From Gautieria morchelliformis (taxonomy: Eukaryota; Basidiomycota; Agaricomycetes; Gomphales; Gomphaceae), in NCBI GenBank assembly GCA_015179125.1, contig WHVA01000017.1, forward strand, positions 372,001-436,000: 64,000 bases of DNA, in the 5' to 3' direction. The position numbers and the translations under genes were made by a program. Under the pieces are notes generated by a model. The model had not been told where the DNA came from and did no database searches. It worked only from the letters and a program-made list of their open reading frames with translations. Below are positions 22,455-34,531 of this stretch, in pieces (position 1 is the stretch's first letter; each line of letters begins with the position of its first letter).

Positions 22455-23520
22455 TCAAGGCAAACCTAGCTCAGTCCTGGCTTCCACGAAGACGCAACGT
22501 CCTTGCAGCAGTGATGCCTGCCATTCCACCTCCCCAAAAGGCGTCTCGGTCTTGATGACACCCTTGCTGCAACGATCGAAAAACAGTAGGTTATTCCAAC
22601 CACTGAAATGTACATCAGACGAGACATTATCGAGAAGTCGCGAGAGTAGCACCTGGCAGATAGGGTGAAGGTAAGCGCAGGCCCTTGGCCACGCTGAGTT
22701 AAATACCAGGTTTCTTTTGCTCCGCACCGGTAGTACACAACCCATCATAAGCACACCCCAACCCAGGAACACGACCCGTCAAGACGCACCCGAAAGCGCC
22801 GATCAGGATCCCGATTTCGTGATCGTGGGGTCAATCGGTGCCTGTACGATCGAGCGAGGTACGGGCTTATCACGTGGCGAATTGCGGGCCCGAGTCAGGC
22901 CCCGCTAACACCCCGTCGACCGCAGCATGCGACACCCAAGAGCGCAGGGCGTGCGCACTCGTGCTCAACGGCTCACATGAGGGCTCACGTACGCCCTTTA
23001 TAGCTCACTCTCGCGCACTCCTCTCTCCACTCGCTCGCTGTGCCCCGCACCTGTACACCCCAGCTCGCTCGCGCGCTGCGCCCCTGCTAACCGAGCTATA
23101 GACCCGCAGGTTTTCGCTCCTCCTCCTTCCCTTCCCTGTGCAGCACAACACTTTTTCCGAACGGTTTTTTATTGCCACGTACTGCCAGGCTCCCGGGCAT
23201 TTTTTCACTTTCTCTTGGCGTACTTGTACATTTACGGTCCATGTTATGCGATCTCGCTAGACGCCCGCCTTACTACCTAAAAAAACTCAAGACGTATATG
23301 TGGCTTGTGCAATGCCACCCAGGTGCCTCCTTTATATACGCTCCCCCACATAGACACTACTGACTCTTCAATTACATTGATCCAGCGTGTGTCTCATCGG
23401 GATCGATCTAGGTAAGCACTGACTGTTATAGTCGTGTCTTTTCTGAGTTTGTCTTTCAGATGACATAGCCATTGCGTGCACTAATGGATATGAGTAATAT
23501 TTGAGTTACTGGTGCTATCC
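22455..23520 (-). repeat. Right arm of the second inverted repeat, with amine-oxidase N-terminal remnant
   Basis: Inverted counterpart of 15,690-16,480, longer by unshared sequence at 22,750-23,270. On the minus strand at 22,560-22,460 a shifted reading gives GGGMAGITAARTL, the FAD-binding start of a polyamine oxidase. Here the GGGMAG glycine is kept where the left arm has Arg. The frame is broken and the rest of the gene is absent. A TATA-type 'tatataaagg' near 23,335-23,325 lies in the promoter position. Confidence 0.55.
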
Positions 23521-24960
23521 AGATATCATCACCAGGAACACGTTCTTTTCCCGATCGCTGAGGCCTAAAAGTATACGCTTCGGTGAGCTGCGTGTTGTGG
23601 GCGCAACCTCTCCCGTGGTTCCCATCTATGGTTTACTCTGGCACCCTTCATAGGGCAGGGTCACCATCCATCTTCCGGGGGAGGCTCTGTATGGCCTCCG
23701 TCGCTTCACCCCGGGCTGTATAGGACTTTCGGTCGATTAATATCTTCTGTATGACACGATTGCACATACGACTAAACACCATCAAATCACATACTAGTAC
23801 CTACGAGGAACAGATGGACACGTATTGAAATACAACCGGTGCCAGGTGAATTTGTTGTTTGCGTAATTCCAACATGTTTTAGGGTTACCTTTCCTCCACG
23901 CGCCACGTCAATGTACCCAGTCAGTAGTTTTTCTTGAATTTTGACGGTCCTGATTCGGATATATATATCCAAATGCATTCTGGCGCCGGGAGACGTACTT
24001 ATACGGGATCTAATCTTGTTCGTCAGTGTTTTTGTCGCCGCTTTCGAAAAAAAAAAAACGGCGAAAATGCGTGGAAAATGCCAAACTCGAAACTGCTTGA
24101 ACCCGGCAATAAGAAAAGTTACATTGATTATATAATACACGCTTTGCCAAAAATGCCATGAAAAATGCGATCAAAAACGCGGCGAAAGCCCTTGGCCTCC
24201 GGCGGCGCTTTGGCAACTCTGGTGCATTTTCCGAAAACGCCACGAAAATGCAAGCGTGAAACACCTTAATGTATTCTTTGACTAACGTGCCTCACGACCC
24301 TGTCGAGCCCTCACGTCGTTAGGAATTATACATTATAGTGAGGATGTCCTGGCCGAAGTGATTGTGCGACAAAGGCAGGAAGAAGAATGCGCTTGCAGCA
24401 ATGGTTTACTTCTTATTCGTCTCATAGGTCAACTCAACGTCTAAAAAGACATTAGATTTTGATCGGAGATGGATGTCAAAATCAAGCTTGTCACACGGAG
24501 TTTTTTTGAGTTTTCTGAGTTTTTTTTTATTTCTATTTGTTTTGGAGATGTACATGCGCCAAATTTGGATATGGCCAGATCTCCCCCCTTCACTTGGCAG
24601 ACATGCCACTAAGGATTTCATCCGGATCAGTAACCTCGACAGTAAGAGGGGCACGCGGCCTCGTTTCAAGCGTTTCCAAGGGTATGGCTATGGTAACATT
24701 TGGATGAAAGAGTTTTTGGCGGACATTTAGGAAAAGCCTTGTCCCAGATATGCATGGCACTCTGATCAGAAGTTTTACATTCTGTTGTCGGGAATAGCAT
24801 GCAAGGCGATAGCTTACGCAACAAGAAATCTAAAAGCATCCATGAGGCCCTTCCAGTACGGCGTAGGTCTCTAATACAAAATAGAGGTATGAGGGTGGAA
24901 CGTGCAACTTGAAGGATGAGTATGTTGAAAATCAGTACGGCTTAATTAGAATCATTAATC
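23521..24960. other. Gene-free stretch with a short-motif cluster
   Basis: No gene supported. At 24,050-24,260 the words 'aaaatgc', 'aaaacgc' and 'gccaaaaatgcc' recur about ten times at irregular spacing on the plus strand. Poly-A/T runs occur at 24,048-24,057 and 24,501-24,530. I see no terminal repeats that would make it a transposon. Confidence 0.35.
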
Positions 24961-24989
24961 ATCCATGTTCACTAAGTCTTCGCGACACG

Positions 24990-26050
24990 ACTCACTAGCA
25001 ACACTGGATGAGTATCGATGATCTCATTATAAGTACCGTAAACGCTGGAAATAAAGATTGGAATGAAACGTACGCAGTGAAGTTCAGTAAACCGTCCCTG
25101 AGTAATATGGCGACTAGGGGCATCCCTTGTGTTGATCCCATGGATCTCACTGTCCGGAGTGTTCTGTAGAGTGTGAGGATCAAAAGAATAAATGTCTGGA
25201 TAGTAAATGGGTTAGGCTTGTGAAATAACCGGCCAAGTGAGTACGACGTGCTGTGAACAAGGGCGGGATGTTTATACTGTAGTACCAGGTTGGGACTATA
25301 TTTGAGGTGAGTATGGGCGGTGAAGAAGAACGAGACCTTACTGGTAACAGAAATAGTACACCCAGACACCACAGGGCTATTGAACGAGTGAGCTTGCGAC
25401 AAAGACAGGTTCAGAAATATTACCCTGTGACAGACAGGACTGGATAGCATGGATACGTGGTTATTACGACAGAATGATCAGGAAGAATCATACACACTGA
25501 CTTTGGAGGTGCAACAATCCCCGAACATGGATTACCGTTCTTTGAAGGTATGGGAGTTAGTCTATGGAGGAAAGGCGGGAAAAAAACTGTATTACATGAC
25601 TGCAATGCTACCTGAAGAGAAATCCTCGAGGTTAGCAAAGACATGGCTTGGGTGTTAAATATAAAGGAAGGCATACACGTATAGAGGACTCCCAAGCTGA
25701 TAAGGAGTGGGAGTGACCGATTGTATAATACCCAAACTCTCTGATAAGCCCTTGAGTAATAGCAAATGTCATTAGACCCGAGCCACTCACAATCGCAAGA
25801 CTGAATTCTACAAGCCACAAGGTCACAGTTGAACATACTATTCTGAAAGGTACGTCGAACAAACAGCTTGCAGGAGCTGAGTGCAAACCTAGGCCTAATA
25901 TTGGAAGGACTCACAACTGTGTGAAAGGTAAGTATATGAAACAAACTTGTAGTATGCGTAGTTACATCATGGCCAGTGGTATTGTTGAGATGCACTGTAG
26001 AAGCATGAGATATATTGTTGACGCGATCAAGGTCGCAGTAGACAGACAAA
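24990..26050 (-). CDS. Probable DUF6533-type multi-pass membrane protein (exons unsure)
   Basis: Minus-strand exonic pieces are YQRVWVLYNRSLPLLISLGV (about 25,740-25,680), which fits the 'LRTYAIYxRS' transmembrane segment of the agaricomycete DUF6533 family, and FILLILTLYRTLRTVRS then MPLVAILLRDGLLNFTAYVS (about 25,190-25,060), which fits the family's late transmembrane segment with its 'LLRDG' motif. The pieces sit in different frames separated by probable 50-60 bp introns. I cannot fix every exon or the start, and decay is possible. Family members have about seven membrane helices and no known function. Assignment is from remembered motifs. Confidence 0.4.
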
Positions 26051-27424
26051 CCTGCAGTGTTACATAACAGACCATTTCCACTGCAAGGACACAGCTGTTG
26101 AGCGTACTAGAGAAGAGCTGAGCATGCAACTGTAGGAAGAGAAAAAGGCTGAGTCGACCCTGTTGACATATTCACAACAGAGAAAGCTAACCTATCGCGT
26201 ATTTGGTCGCACGGGAATCGCCAACGAGAACGAACAACTTGTGCTGTGCCGCTGTTGGCTCGGAGAGAAGCATCGTCTTGTTAGTGTGCCAGGCAGCGGC
26301 CACGGGGAGATGCAGAACACCATTACTGTAAGTGTAAGTACAAGTCTAAGTACGCATCAATCCTGCCCGTGCAGTGACCAGTTGAGCGGTCGATTGTCAC
26401 GACTCGACTCCTGCCCGTGGACATGACCGGGCACGGCCACGTTCCCCCGTGGCCCTGCGGTCGATGTGCGGGGAACCTGCCAGTAGCGCCCGACGTATTT
26501 TCGGGCTCGGTTACGAGATGTTGCCCTAGGAACGTTTGGTGATCTCTGACTGGTGAACAGTTTGGAATGAAGGGATGGACTATTTAACGCAAAGCGACAG
26601 CTTAGCTAGTACTTATATATAGTATGTATTTGTAGCGACGCACGAGAATCCGATGTACGGAGTGGAGCGGTCGATTCGCCCAGCATCCAGTGTCCAGATA
26701 CCAACCATCCTGTATACGCCCTCCTTCAAACTTAAGCATGCCGCTACTAGATCTCCAAACACGACGCCTGTCCATCCAGCTTCATCCATCCCCCCTCCCA
26801 GCCTTTCAAGCTTGCCTACACCCTCCCTCCAAGAGTTCAATGCTCCACGTGGCGTTTCCGCAGCGGTCCTTCACTAAATACCCCTTCTCCGAATCCTGTC
26901 AAGCTTAGAGATTTTCCACGGCCATCCACTCCCGGATCGTCCAGCACCAACCCCCCCGCAAATGGCTCACCCTCATTTCCGCGCCAGCGTGTCCAGTCTG
27001 ACCACGCCTCGCAAGTACAATGTCTTTACAGGCGTTTCACCAGAGCCGACGGCAAAATATCCAACACCAACCGCTTCTAAGGCCGCGACCTCCACACCCA
27101 GCACATGCCCCATGCCTCTGAAAACTACAACTCAGCCCGGCGGTGGCCTCACTGCCACGACTCCCACTGAAAAGTCCTCGCCCAACCACACCGCGGCCAA
27201 GTCGCCTGCTTGCCGTGCCCTGCGATCGAGCCAGGGTTCCAATGTCTCCAGCATTGGACCACTTCCACCGGTTCCTTGATCCTCTAATGGCGCACTGGCA
27301 CGTCTCAGTGCAAAGGCTTTTGCCGATTCGTCCCCACCTCCATGCCCGCTAACGAGCAGAATGACGACTACAACCCGCCACCCCCAGACAGCCGCAGCAC
27401 ACGGGCATTTAACATGTTTTAAGG
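26051..27424. other. Mostly non-coding; one Ser/Thr/Pro-rich frame
   Basis: A plus-strand frame at 26,962-27,279 (105 codons, starting MAHPHFRASVSSL) is rich in Ser, Thr and Pro, with a C/T-rich stretch upstream (26,690-26,950) like a basidiomycete promoter. It could be a small disordered protein but has no family and no intron evidence. The rest shows nothing. Confidence 0.25.
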
Positions 27425-30308
27425 CTACCTTCTTCCAAAATCAGCCAGCCGCTCTAGAGCCTCTGCGATGCGGGAGAGATTTGAGTCGATAGAGGTGAGA
27501 TTTGAGGCAATAGATGTCAAACGGCTGAGATTTGAGTCAATAGATGTCAGACGGCGTTCGAGATCCTCCGAAATGACTAGTTGGCCGCCAGAGGTGCTAG
27601 CGGGAGCGGCGGTACTGTTTATGGGATGGACGGGCACTGGAGGTTCGGGGACGAAATCGTCTAGATCGTCATCGGTAGGGAATGGGGGGACAGCGTATGG
27701 TTCGAGTTTGGGAAGCTTGACCTTTTCGATCGCGCGGTGTATCGGACGAGATACTTTGGGGGTATCCCCGTAGCTGGGACACAAGACATAGCCTAGACAG
27801 CCGAATCGCTTGGTGCTCACAAGCTTGCCTTCTTTCATCACAATCTTGAAAGCATAGACGCGACGGCAGGAAAGGTCGACCAGCGCCCACGCGTTCCATT
27901 CCCAAATGCCATGAAGCCTCTCCTCATTAACCTTAAGGTCGATCTCCGTTTCACCTGACTTGATCGCTTGATAGACAACCCTCTCCAGGCGCGTTTGCTC
28001 GAACCGCCAGCCATTCATATCGATCACGTTGTCGTCAGGCTTCGTAACCCGTATGTAATAACGGTCCACACGGACTGGATCGTCGAAATAGAAATACCCT
28101 AGATCACCATCCTTGGCCGTATCGAAGGTCCAAGGGTTAAAAACATATTCAAGGACGATCGAACACTCTTCGTTTTCGATGTCTTGGAGGACGAGTTTAA
28201 GACGAAGAGGCCGATCACGGGCAACAAGGGCGCGATATGAACAACCAAGGTCAAGGTTGCTATCTTCTTTGGAGTGGGGAACAACGGCTTCAAACTTGAT
28301 TCGCCAGGATTGACGTGGCTCGATGGTGATGGGAAGCTGGGCATTATCGAGCAAGTCGACCCTATTCACGGGAGTGTAATCTTTGTCCCCCACAAGACGA
28401 AACAAAGCCTTGACAGATGCAATGGTAATAGGGTTTGATGAACCAGCGAGGTTGTTATTGAACACGGCGACCTCGCCCGTGAAGTAATCCTTTCCTCGTG
28501 GCTGTACCTGTACATTCGCAGCGAGTGGGGGATCTGACATGGTTTTGAGGATGACGCGAAGGGCAGAGCTGGTGCGCGTCTTAAAGTTGGTGCGTGGGGC
28601 CCGTAAGGGAACATCACTAATCGCAGGACTAATACGAACAGTTTCGGGGAGAAGGTATGGAGAAGCAGGGTTATAAGAAATAAATCCACCTTCGGAGAGA
28701 GTGAGGACGTCCCCTGACATTGTGCACGTGACCGGGTCGATAAAGCAGACGCGGATGAACGGAGAGTCTGAAGTCGCAGAGTGTGCAGTGAGACGAATTC
28801 CAGAAACCTTATTCGTGTCAGACAGAAGCCATTCGGCCATTGCAAACTCGGAAGTTTTAGACGGCGTGCGGTAGATGACAGTCTTGCCAGTCAGGCGGAT
28901 AGCTTCTGCAACAGACTCGAGATCCTCGGCAGTGAAGGTGTGAAAGTAATACGGTTTATCGTGCCGGAAGGTGCCAACAGTGATGAGTATCGTAGGCTCT
29001 TCAATTAGGTTGGTGCGTGATGCCCAGCGAAGAAGTCGACCTGCGGAGGCCTGTTGCGCTGTGTTGTCTTCGAGGTTCGTGTCTTCCACGGAAACCCATG
29101 ACTGCACCGTGGACACATAACCTATGATACGATGAACGTACGGGAAGAACTCAGCATAAGGATAATCGGTGTGGTGAGCGGAACGATGGGACCTATACTG
29201 GCAAGGTTTGCTTGCCTCGCCACAGCATGGGTAAATTCGGGTCCATGAATCATATGCTGCAGGATGAATAAAACAGGACTGAGGGCCGTTTGACGTGTTG
29301 GTATAGTCTTTCTCGCATTGAACGCAAATAAAATGCTGCTGCGCCTCCGATGTGTGCATCTCGGCCGCTAACGCCTTGAGTCCATCAACAATGGCGGAGT
29401 TGATATTTCCCGCGAGCATACCCTCCAAGCGACCCATAGTCTGCTGCATTGTGTCGGTTATATTGGTATGCAATTGTTCCATAACCTCCTCGTCCATCTG
29501 CAGATGCAGCTGCTTTGCAAACTCTGAGACAAGTTCTGGATTATCCTTGAAATCGTCCAGATCGCCGTGGCGAGCGACGAACTCTCGCGCAGCCTCGTCT
29601 TCGGGATCGGCAGGGACCCCACGGGTAAGAATATCGAGCCGGGTAGTTTGGTGAATCTGGAGGCTAATCATGATATCAGTGGAGCAGGTATTAATGGCAT
29701 CCACAGCCGCGATGAATTTGTCCTTGTTGTTGAGGTGGAGGCGCCGGGCAACGGCACCTTGTTTGCGATAAGCTGCGATGAGGGATGCGGCATCTTTGAG
29801 AATGCCATTCATGCGTTCGATCACCAGCTGCGTCGGTTTTATGATTTCGACAGTTTTGAGTGCGGGAAGATGGCTGAGCATGAACGTGATGCGTTCGAGA
29901 AGGTCGCTGCACTTTGCGTCTGCATCCCGGGCCTTTTTCTCCACCTCGATGATGAATTTGAGGAGCACGAAAGCGGGAGCCACAAATGGCATGGCTTTAC
30001 CAAGGTCGGAGACCTGGTCCAGGATATGAATGGCGTTTTCTATGATGGGTTCGTTGCTCATTGCTTGAATGGGGTTTGGTAGCACGGGATCGGTGCTCAG
30101 AGCTTGAATGCCCTTTTGTATGTCAGGGACGGTGTCCACGACAGGCGCTATTATCCCTTCAGCTTTGCTCTCAACCATTGGCCGTTTGGACGAGTCCGAG
30201 CCTTTGTCCAGCGTGCGGCTCACTTGCTTGTAGTCGAAACCTCTATCAAGTTGTATCAGAATCAAGAGTGAGTTGAACACAGGAAGGCACTAACGTGTTC
30301 TGGGCCAT
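27425..30308 (-). CDS. 943-aa protein: HeLo/MLKL-like helical N-terminus, CHORD-like Cys/His cluster, C-terminal coiled coil
   Basis: Two exons: 30295-30308 (MAQN plus two bases) and 27425-30242, split by a 52-bp GT-AG intron. The spliced frame gives 943 aa and a start 'aacATGGcc' in good context, better than an unspliced start at 30280. Residues ~70-200 are amphipathic helices (AMPFVAPAFVLLKFIIEVEK, then KCSDLLERITFMLSHLPAL), resembling the four-helix N-termini of basidiomycete HeLo/MLKL-type and NLR proteins. Residues 311-357 form the cluster C-x2-C-x13-C-x2-H-x12-CC-x6-C-x4-H, close to a CHORD-like zinc site. Residues ~380-850 look beta-rich and unrecognised. The end repeats LTSIDSNLSR and then AEALERLADF as a heptad coil. 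Inference: a signalling or cell-death adaptor. No neighbour shares its strand and it has no paralog here. Confidence 0.6.
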
Positions 30309-32089
30309 GTTTCATTAAGTCGGTCAAGAGTGTCCTCCGGGATGGCTTTATAGCCTTAGCCCTTTTGACAGACCATAACCCCGTTCTCACGCGTAACCAT
30401 ACATTGACAGCTATGAGATCTATGCACTAATTTCGTACGGCGTGAGATGCTACTAGTGACGGTCATTTGGGCGTCACAGTGAGCGCAGTCACTAGACGCC
30501 GGGGGTGTTCGGCCAAATGATCACCCTCTTCCCACCGTACTCGCTTTCCGCGTCGCGTCCCACCATCCACTCAACTCGTGCACTGGCCCCAAATCACCCA
30601 GCCTCCCACCATCCCGCCATCCGTGTCCCACCCTCAACACCAGTCGTTGGCAATCGGAGGTGCCTTGCGCCGTGTCCAGTCTCCAAATTACCCGCATTCC
30701 CCCCTACCCATCCCCGTCCTCTCCCGCTATCCTCCGCTCACCTCTAGTATGTTGCCTCCCGCGTGCCAGCACGCGCCGCTCCTTCCCGGGATATCCAGTG
30801 TGTCTTACTGTCGCTCCTTCTTGCCGGCGCCCGCACTAGCCGCTACCGCTCGCCATCCTCCCCAACCAGCTTGCGCTACTGCCCGCGATTTGTATACAGT
30901 AGTATCTCTGGGTCCAAAGTCTGTAGGCAAACAAGAATCCAACGTGATAGCCGAACTGTATCTACGCTCACGCTCTCTGTCGGGTCGACCCTCACGGTAA
31001 AGAGCTCTTCGTTTCAGATTCCTGTGACCTTGATCTCCCGTGGGCGATGAATAACTTCATTCCAATTCTCGATTGAGCTACCCAGCATCAATTGACATTC
31101 TCCCCCGCCAACACATGTAGTCATCAGCATGCTTGCAAACTAATTCGTATTTTAAATATCCCCAGCTTTGCGCATCGCAGATATATCAGTGTCACAGGGA
31201 GTAATTCACCCCTGCCATTCTAAACACGTGCCCCTAAAGGCGAATTCTTCGCTACAGACCGTGGGTTACGCTTCACCACCTCCTGCCTCTGCGCATGTTA
31301 CCCGACGTCTATGGATTCACATCCCCTCTCAGGGGGCTGATCCCAAATCATACTCGAAGGCTCGAAAGTCTCCCCGGTGCCATTTCGTGTTGAACCCGAC
31401 GAGATCATAACAGGAGCCCTTGCGCTAGGTCCCAGCGATTGGCGAGCTCACCTTGAAGATCCTGAGCCTATGGTCGAAATGGTACAGTATCATTCAGGGA
31501 TACTGTGGGCGAGGCGTTTATTGCTTGTGGATGTATGGGCCAAGGATCCCGACGTCTCCGGACCGTCGACTTCGCCTGCTCCTGCGCATACTCCTGAGCC
31601 GGGAGCACTATGAGAGCCCGTGAGATCCTGCTTTGGCCGACATACCTGATTTTGGAACTTGACGTATCCAGGCTGGAACCCTGCCATCTGTTCTGCTCTG
31701 GCACTGATGCTGGGAGTGCCGTCCCGACAACGACAAAGGAGGAATGGGTTCTGTCAAAAAGGCATGTACTGGATAGGCAGAGGATCCTCCCCCTATATCG
31801 TTGGATTTGCGCTACATGGTATCTGTCACATCGCGGATCCATTGCTGCGTTACAGCCTGTTGGGGCCTGTTGTCGTCCCTGGCCTTTGCATTCACCCTGT
31901 TGTCGGGAATGTCCTCTCAGGTTGTGGAAGGCTGAAATGCCAGGCTGAGTAAATGGTACGGAAAGCGAGTTGCGTTTTAAGTGGCGTGGAAGGTTCTTCA
32001 CCGCGACCATCATTGTCAGCTCTTCTAGGTTAAATGTTAAATTTTCTTCAAGAATCTTCATCGTGATTCCTTCAGATGATCCCAAGATC
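30309..32089. other. No recognisable gene
   Basis: 30,309-30,500 is the probable promoter of the minus-strand 943-aa gene. 30,500-30,900 is C-rich with overlapping open frames in several phases, typical of composition rather than coding. 31,200-32,089 has overlapping frames on both strands without family features. Confidence 0.3.
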
Positions 32090-32577
32090 TGTTGGGTGCA
32101 TTTATGCTCCTGCACCAAAATCAAGCATAATGTATTCGATTTATTGTATGGTGTTTCAATATCTTCTCACATTGGTCTTGTACCATGCATTCACTTCTCT
32201 GATTATTTTTGAAAATTTCCAGTCACTCCCTATCTCTCCATTTCATTTTGTTATCTCTATTTTCACAGGCGGCTGCACCCAGCAGAGTTTGAAATGACTT
32301 CGACACGCGAGCTCTTGAGTGCTAAAGGGCCAGGTGCACGTATATGCCTTCTGAGACAGGATAGTGCTCCTCTCTCAGTGACAATAAATTCACTGAGAGA
32401 GGGGAGTAGTATTCTTTATATTTTCATAGCATGTTGACTGAAAGTCATGTAGTGAATTTGATTCTAGGTATTGTATTAATATAACAGTGACAATAAATTC
32501 ACTGAGAGAGTGAATTTGATTCTAGTTTTCTAAGAGCTCTACTGAACCTTCCCTGCCATAACCCCCAGTTGCTAACA
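32090..32577 (+). mobile_element. Solo LTR of a Ty1/copia element
   Basis: 488 bp, beginning TGTTGGGTGCATTT and ending GCTAACA, matching the LTR at 34,532-34,910. No gag or primer-binding site follows, so it is solo or the rest was lost. It carries two copies of a hairpin (32,370-32,401 and near 32,490), where the LTR at 34,532 has one. A fossil of modest age: the outer parts match the sister LTR nearly base for base. Confidence 0.8.
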
Positions 32578-33455
32578 AGATCATCATTCCAATATGACTT
32601 CCGGTCCACCTAACCTTGTCGCTGATTCTCGATTGGCTGGCGACTCGTATGGACATCAATGGCAAACGTGTTGAGCTAGTGCAAGCTCATTCCTCCCGTC
32701 CCAATGCTATGAAACCTTTGGTCAACAGTCGCACCGTATTGCAGTGCTTTGGGACATTGAGACAATTACTGGTGAGTTATTCAGCTTAGCTAGGTGTACA
32801 CTCATCCTCCGATGCAAACGTGGCAAGAAACGAAATGAAGGCAGTACGGGTGCGAATAAACAGAAAACGGTGTTTGTTACTCTAATATTCATTTCTTGCT
32901 TCCAACCAATGATGACACAAGCATCTTCTATTTGTTCAACAGCATCTGCAAATGCATTGTCAGTGGAGAAGATCTCACGGTAAGCCCCTTGGCTGTAATT
33001 CCACTCCGTTTTACCACTGCAATGCTGCTAAACCACTCAGACATGAATTTCTCAAAGCTCGTATAATGCTTCACCGGAATGGACAGAAGTACAAGGTTTG
33101 CATGTCATTCATTGAACCCGTCGCGACCGTAAAGCTTGCCGGAATGCCTCCAACTCCGTTCTCGGAGCATTCCCTAGGTATGTGGGGCTCGGATACTCAA
33201 CCTGGTCACATATAGCTTCATATGCATGAGCCTGGAACAGCTCTTTGAAAAGCCATTGCAGGGTAGGGATAAGCGGGCAAAGTTCATGTAGAGGGATAAC
33301 CGTGGGGCAAAACGCGCACAACCAAAACTTGCATTGATTCACCCTGCTAACCATTTTCTTGGCTTCTAATATAGAGTAGACAATTTAGAACATGATTTGA
33401 ATAGAAAACAACATGATAAGTTTACAGCGTACACTTGTACCTGGATAACATGGGG
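32578..33455. other. Between solo LTR and Tc1/mariner gene; unassigned
   Basis: Plus-strand pieces (STGANKQKTVFVTLIFIS, then KPLRHEFLKARIMLHRNG) look coding-like, with possible introns, but I cannot name them. The minus-strand 3' flank of the transposase gene lies at 33,350-33,455. Confidence 0.3.
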
Positions 33456-34531
33456 CTAAAATTCGGTACACAGATAACCTGCATGTCCCATCCACCCTTG
33501 AGCCTTCTCTGGCAATATCGTTGCTAAGGCCGAGTTTATGAGATAATAAAGCATGGCAAAGTCTTTACTTTCCACCGCTGCTCTGAAATCTGTACTGTGA
33601 CGCTGAATTACAGACTTGACATATGCAAAAGCTTCTTTGATAGGATTTACATCAGGAGAATATGGTGGCAAATAATACAAGCGGACACCCCTTATAAAAT
33701 GAGTTACTTATTCACAGTATACCAATAGAACTGATGAAAACTTACTTCGTTTCGCAGAGTGGTGTGATGTCATATAAATGGTGGATTGCATGGTTATCCA
33801 TAACCAGGACACTGCGTGGCAGGGGCCATGGGTTCATGTGCTCCAAGAGTTTTTCTATATAGCCAACAAAGGAATCACCATCATATGCACCTTCCTGAAT
33901 ATCAGTATGGATAATGCCTTGCATGCAGAGGGCTGGAAGCAATGAAATCCTTTGAAAACATTAGCAGCATCTAATGAAAACATGGATAGTGTACAGACCC
34001 TGGCCCACGAACAAATTTTGCACTAATTTGCGCATGCTCCCCTTTGTAAGCCGATCCATACAACCTGTATGTAGTCCTGCAGTCGATCTGGCTTTCATCA
34101 ATAAAAACAAGCCATTCTGGTAATTCAACACCAATCTGAAAATGATATTGGGCCCGTGAGTGTTCATTCCGTTCAGCTGTTGATTTGGAAAGCTGAAAGT
34201 AGACTGATAAGGTTAGATACCTCTAGCTAGCGGTACCACAAACACGTTTCCTCGTAAGGCCAAGTACAATCAACGTGTCCCATATAGTTGACCTCCCAAC
34301 AATAACACCATGGGGCTGCTGAAGCTCAGCTTGCATCTCATCCAGATAGAGGGCAGGGCATGATTCAAGAAGGACAAGCAAGAACTTCAAGTAAACAGCA
34401 TCATTAGACTATATTAACTGTCAAATAAAGTATATTTACCTCGATTTCATGCTCTGTCATGACCCTTCTCTTTCTTTTTGGCTCCTGCTGGTTTGGTGAG
34501 ACAACTTCACCAGTTGTCTTCCACCAATACA
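33456..34531 (-). pseudogene. Tc1/mariner-superfamily DDE transposase, N-terminus cut by a copia LTR
   Basis: Minus-strand exons are joined by clear short introns. An HTH-like part (LDEMQAELQQPHGVIVGRST, TLIVLGLTRKRV) precedes the DDE core: WLVFIDESQIDCRT (first Asp), SVLVMDNHAIHH (second Asp) and YYLPPYSPDVNPIKEAF (the Glu), ending near GHAGYLCTEF. All three acidic residues are present. The intron between ITPLCETK and GVRLYYLPP is GTAAGT...AAG. The coding sequence runs into the copia LTR at 34,532, so the true N-terminus is gone and the product, if made, lacks its first DNA-binding part. Terminal inverted repeats were not found. Confidence 0.7.

Noticed and set aside
22717-23101. Plus-strand frames in the right inverted-repeat arm
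   Set aside because: They lie opposite the amine-oxidase remnant or in unshared GC-rich sequence and match nothing.
30505-31050. Overlapping open frames in a C-rich stretch
   Set aside because: Three phases are open at once with Pro/Ser-rich translations, typical of C-rich non-coding DNA.
31468-32124. 218-codon minus-strand frame
   Set aside because: It extends into the copia LTR start and has an equally open frame on the plus strand; no family seen.
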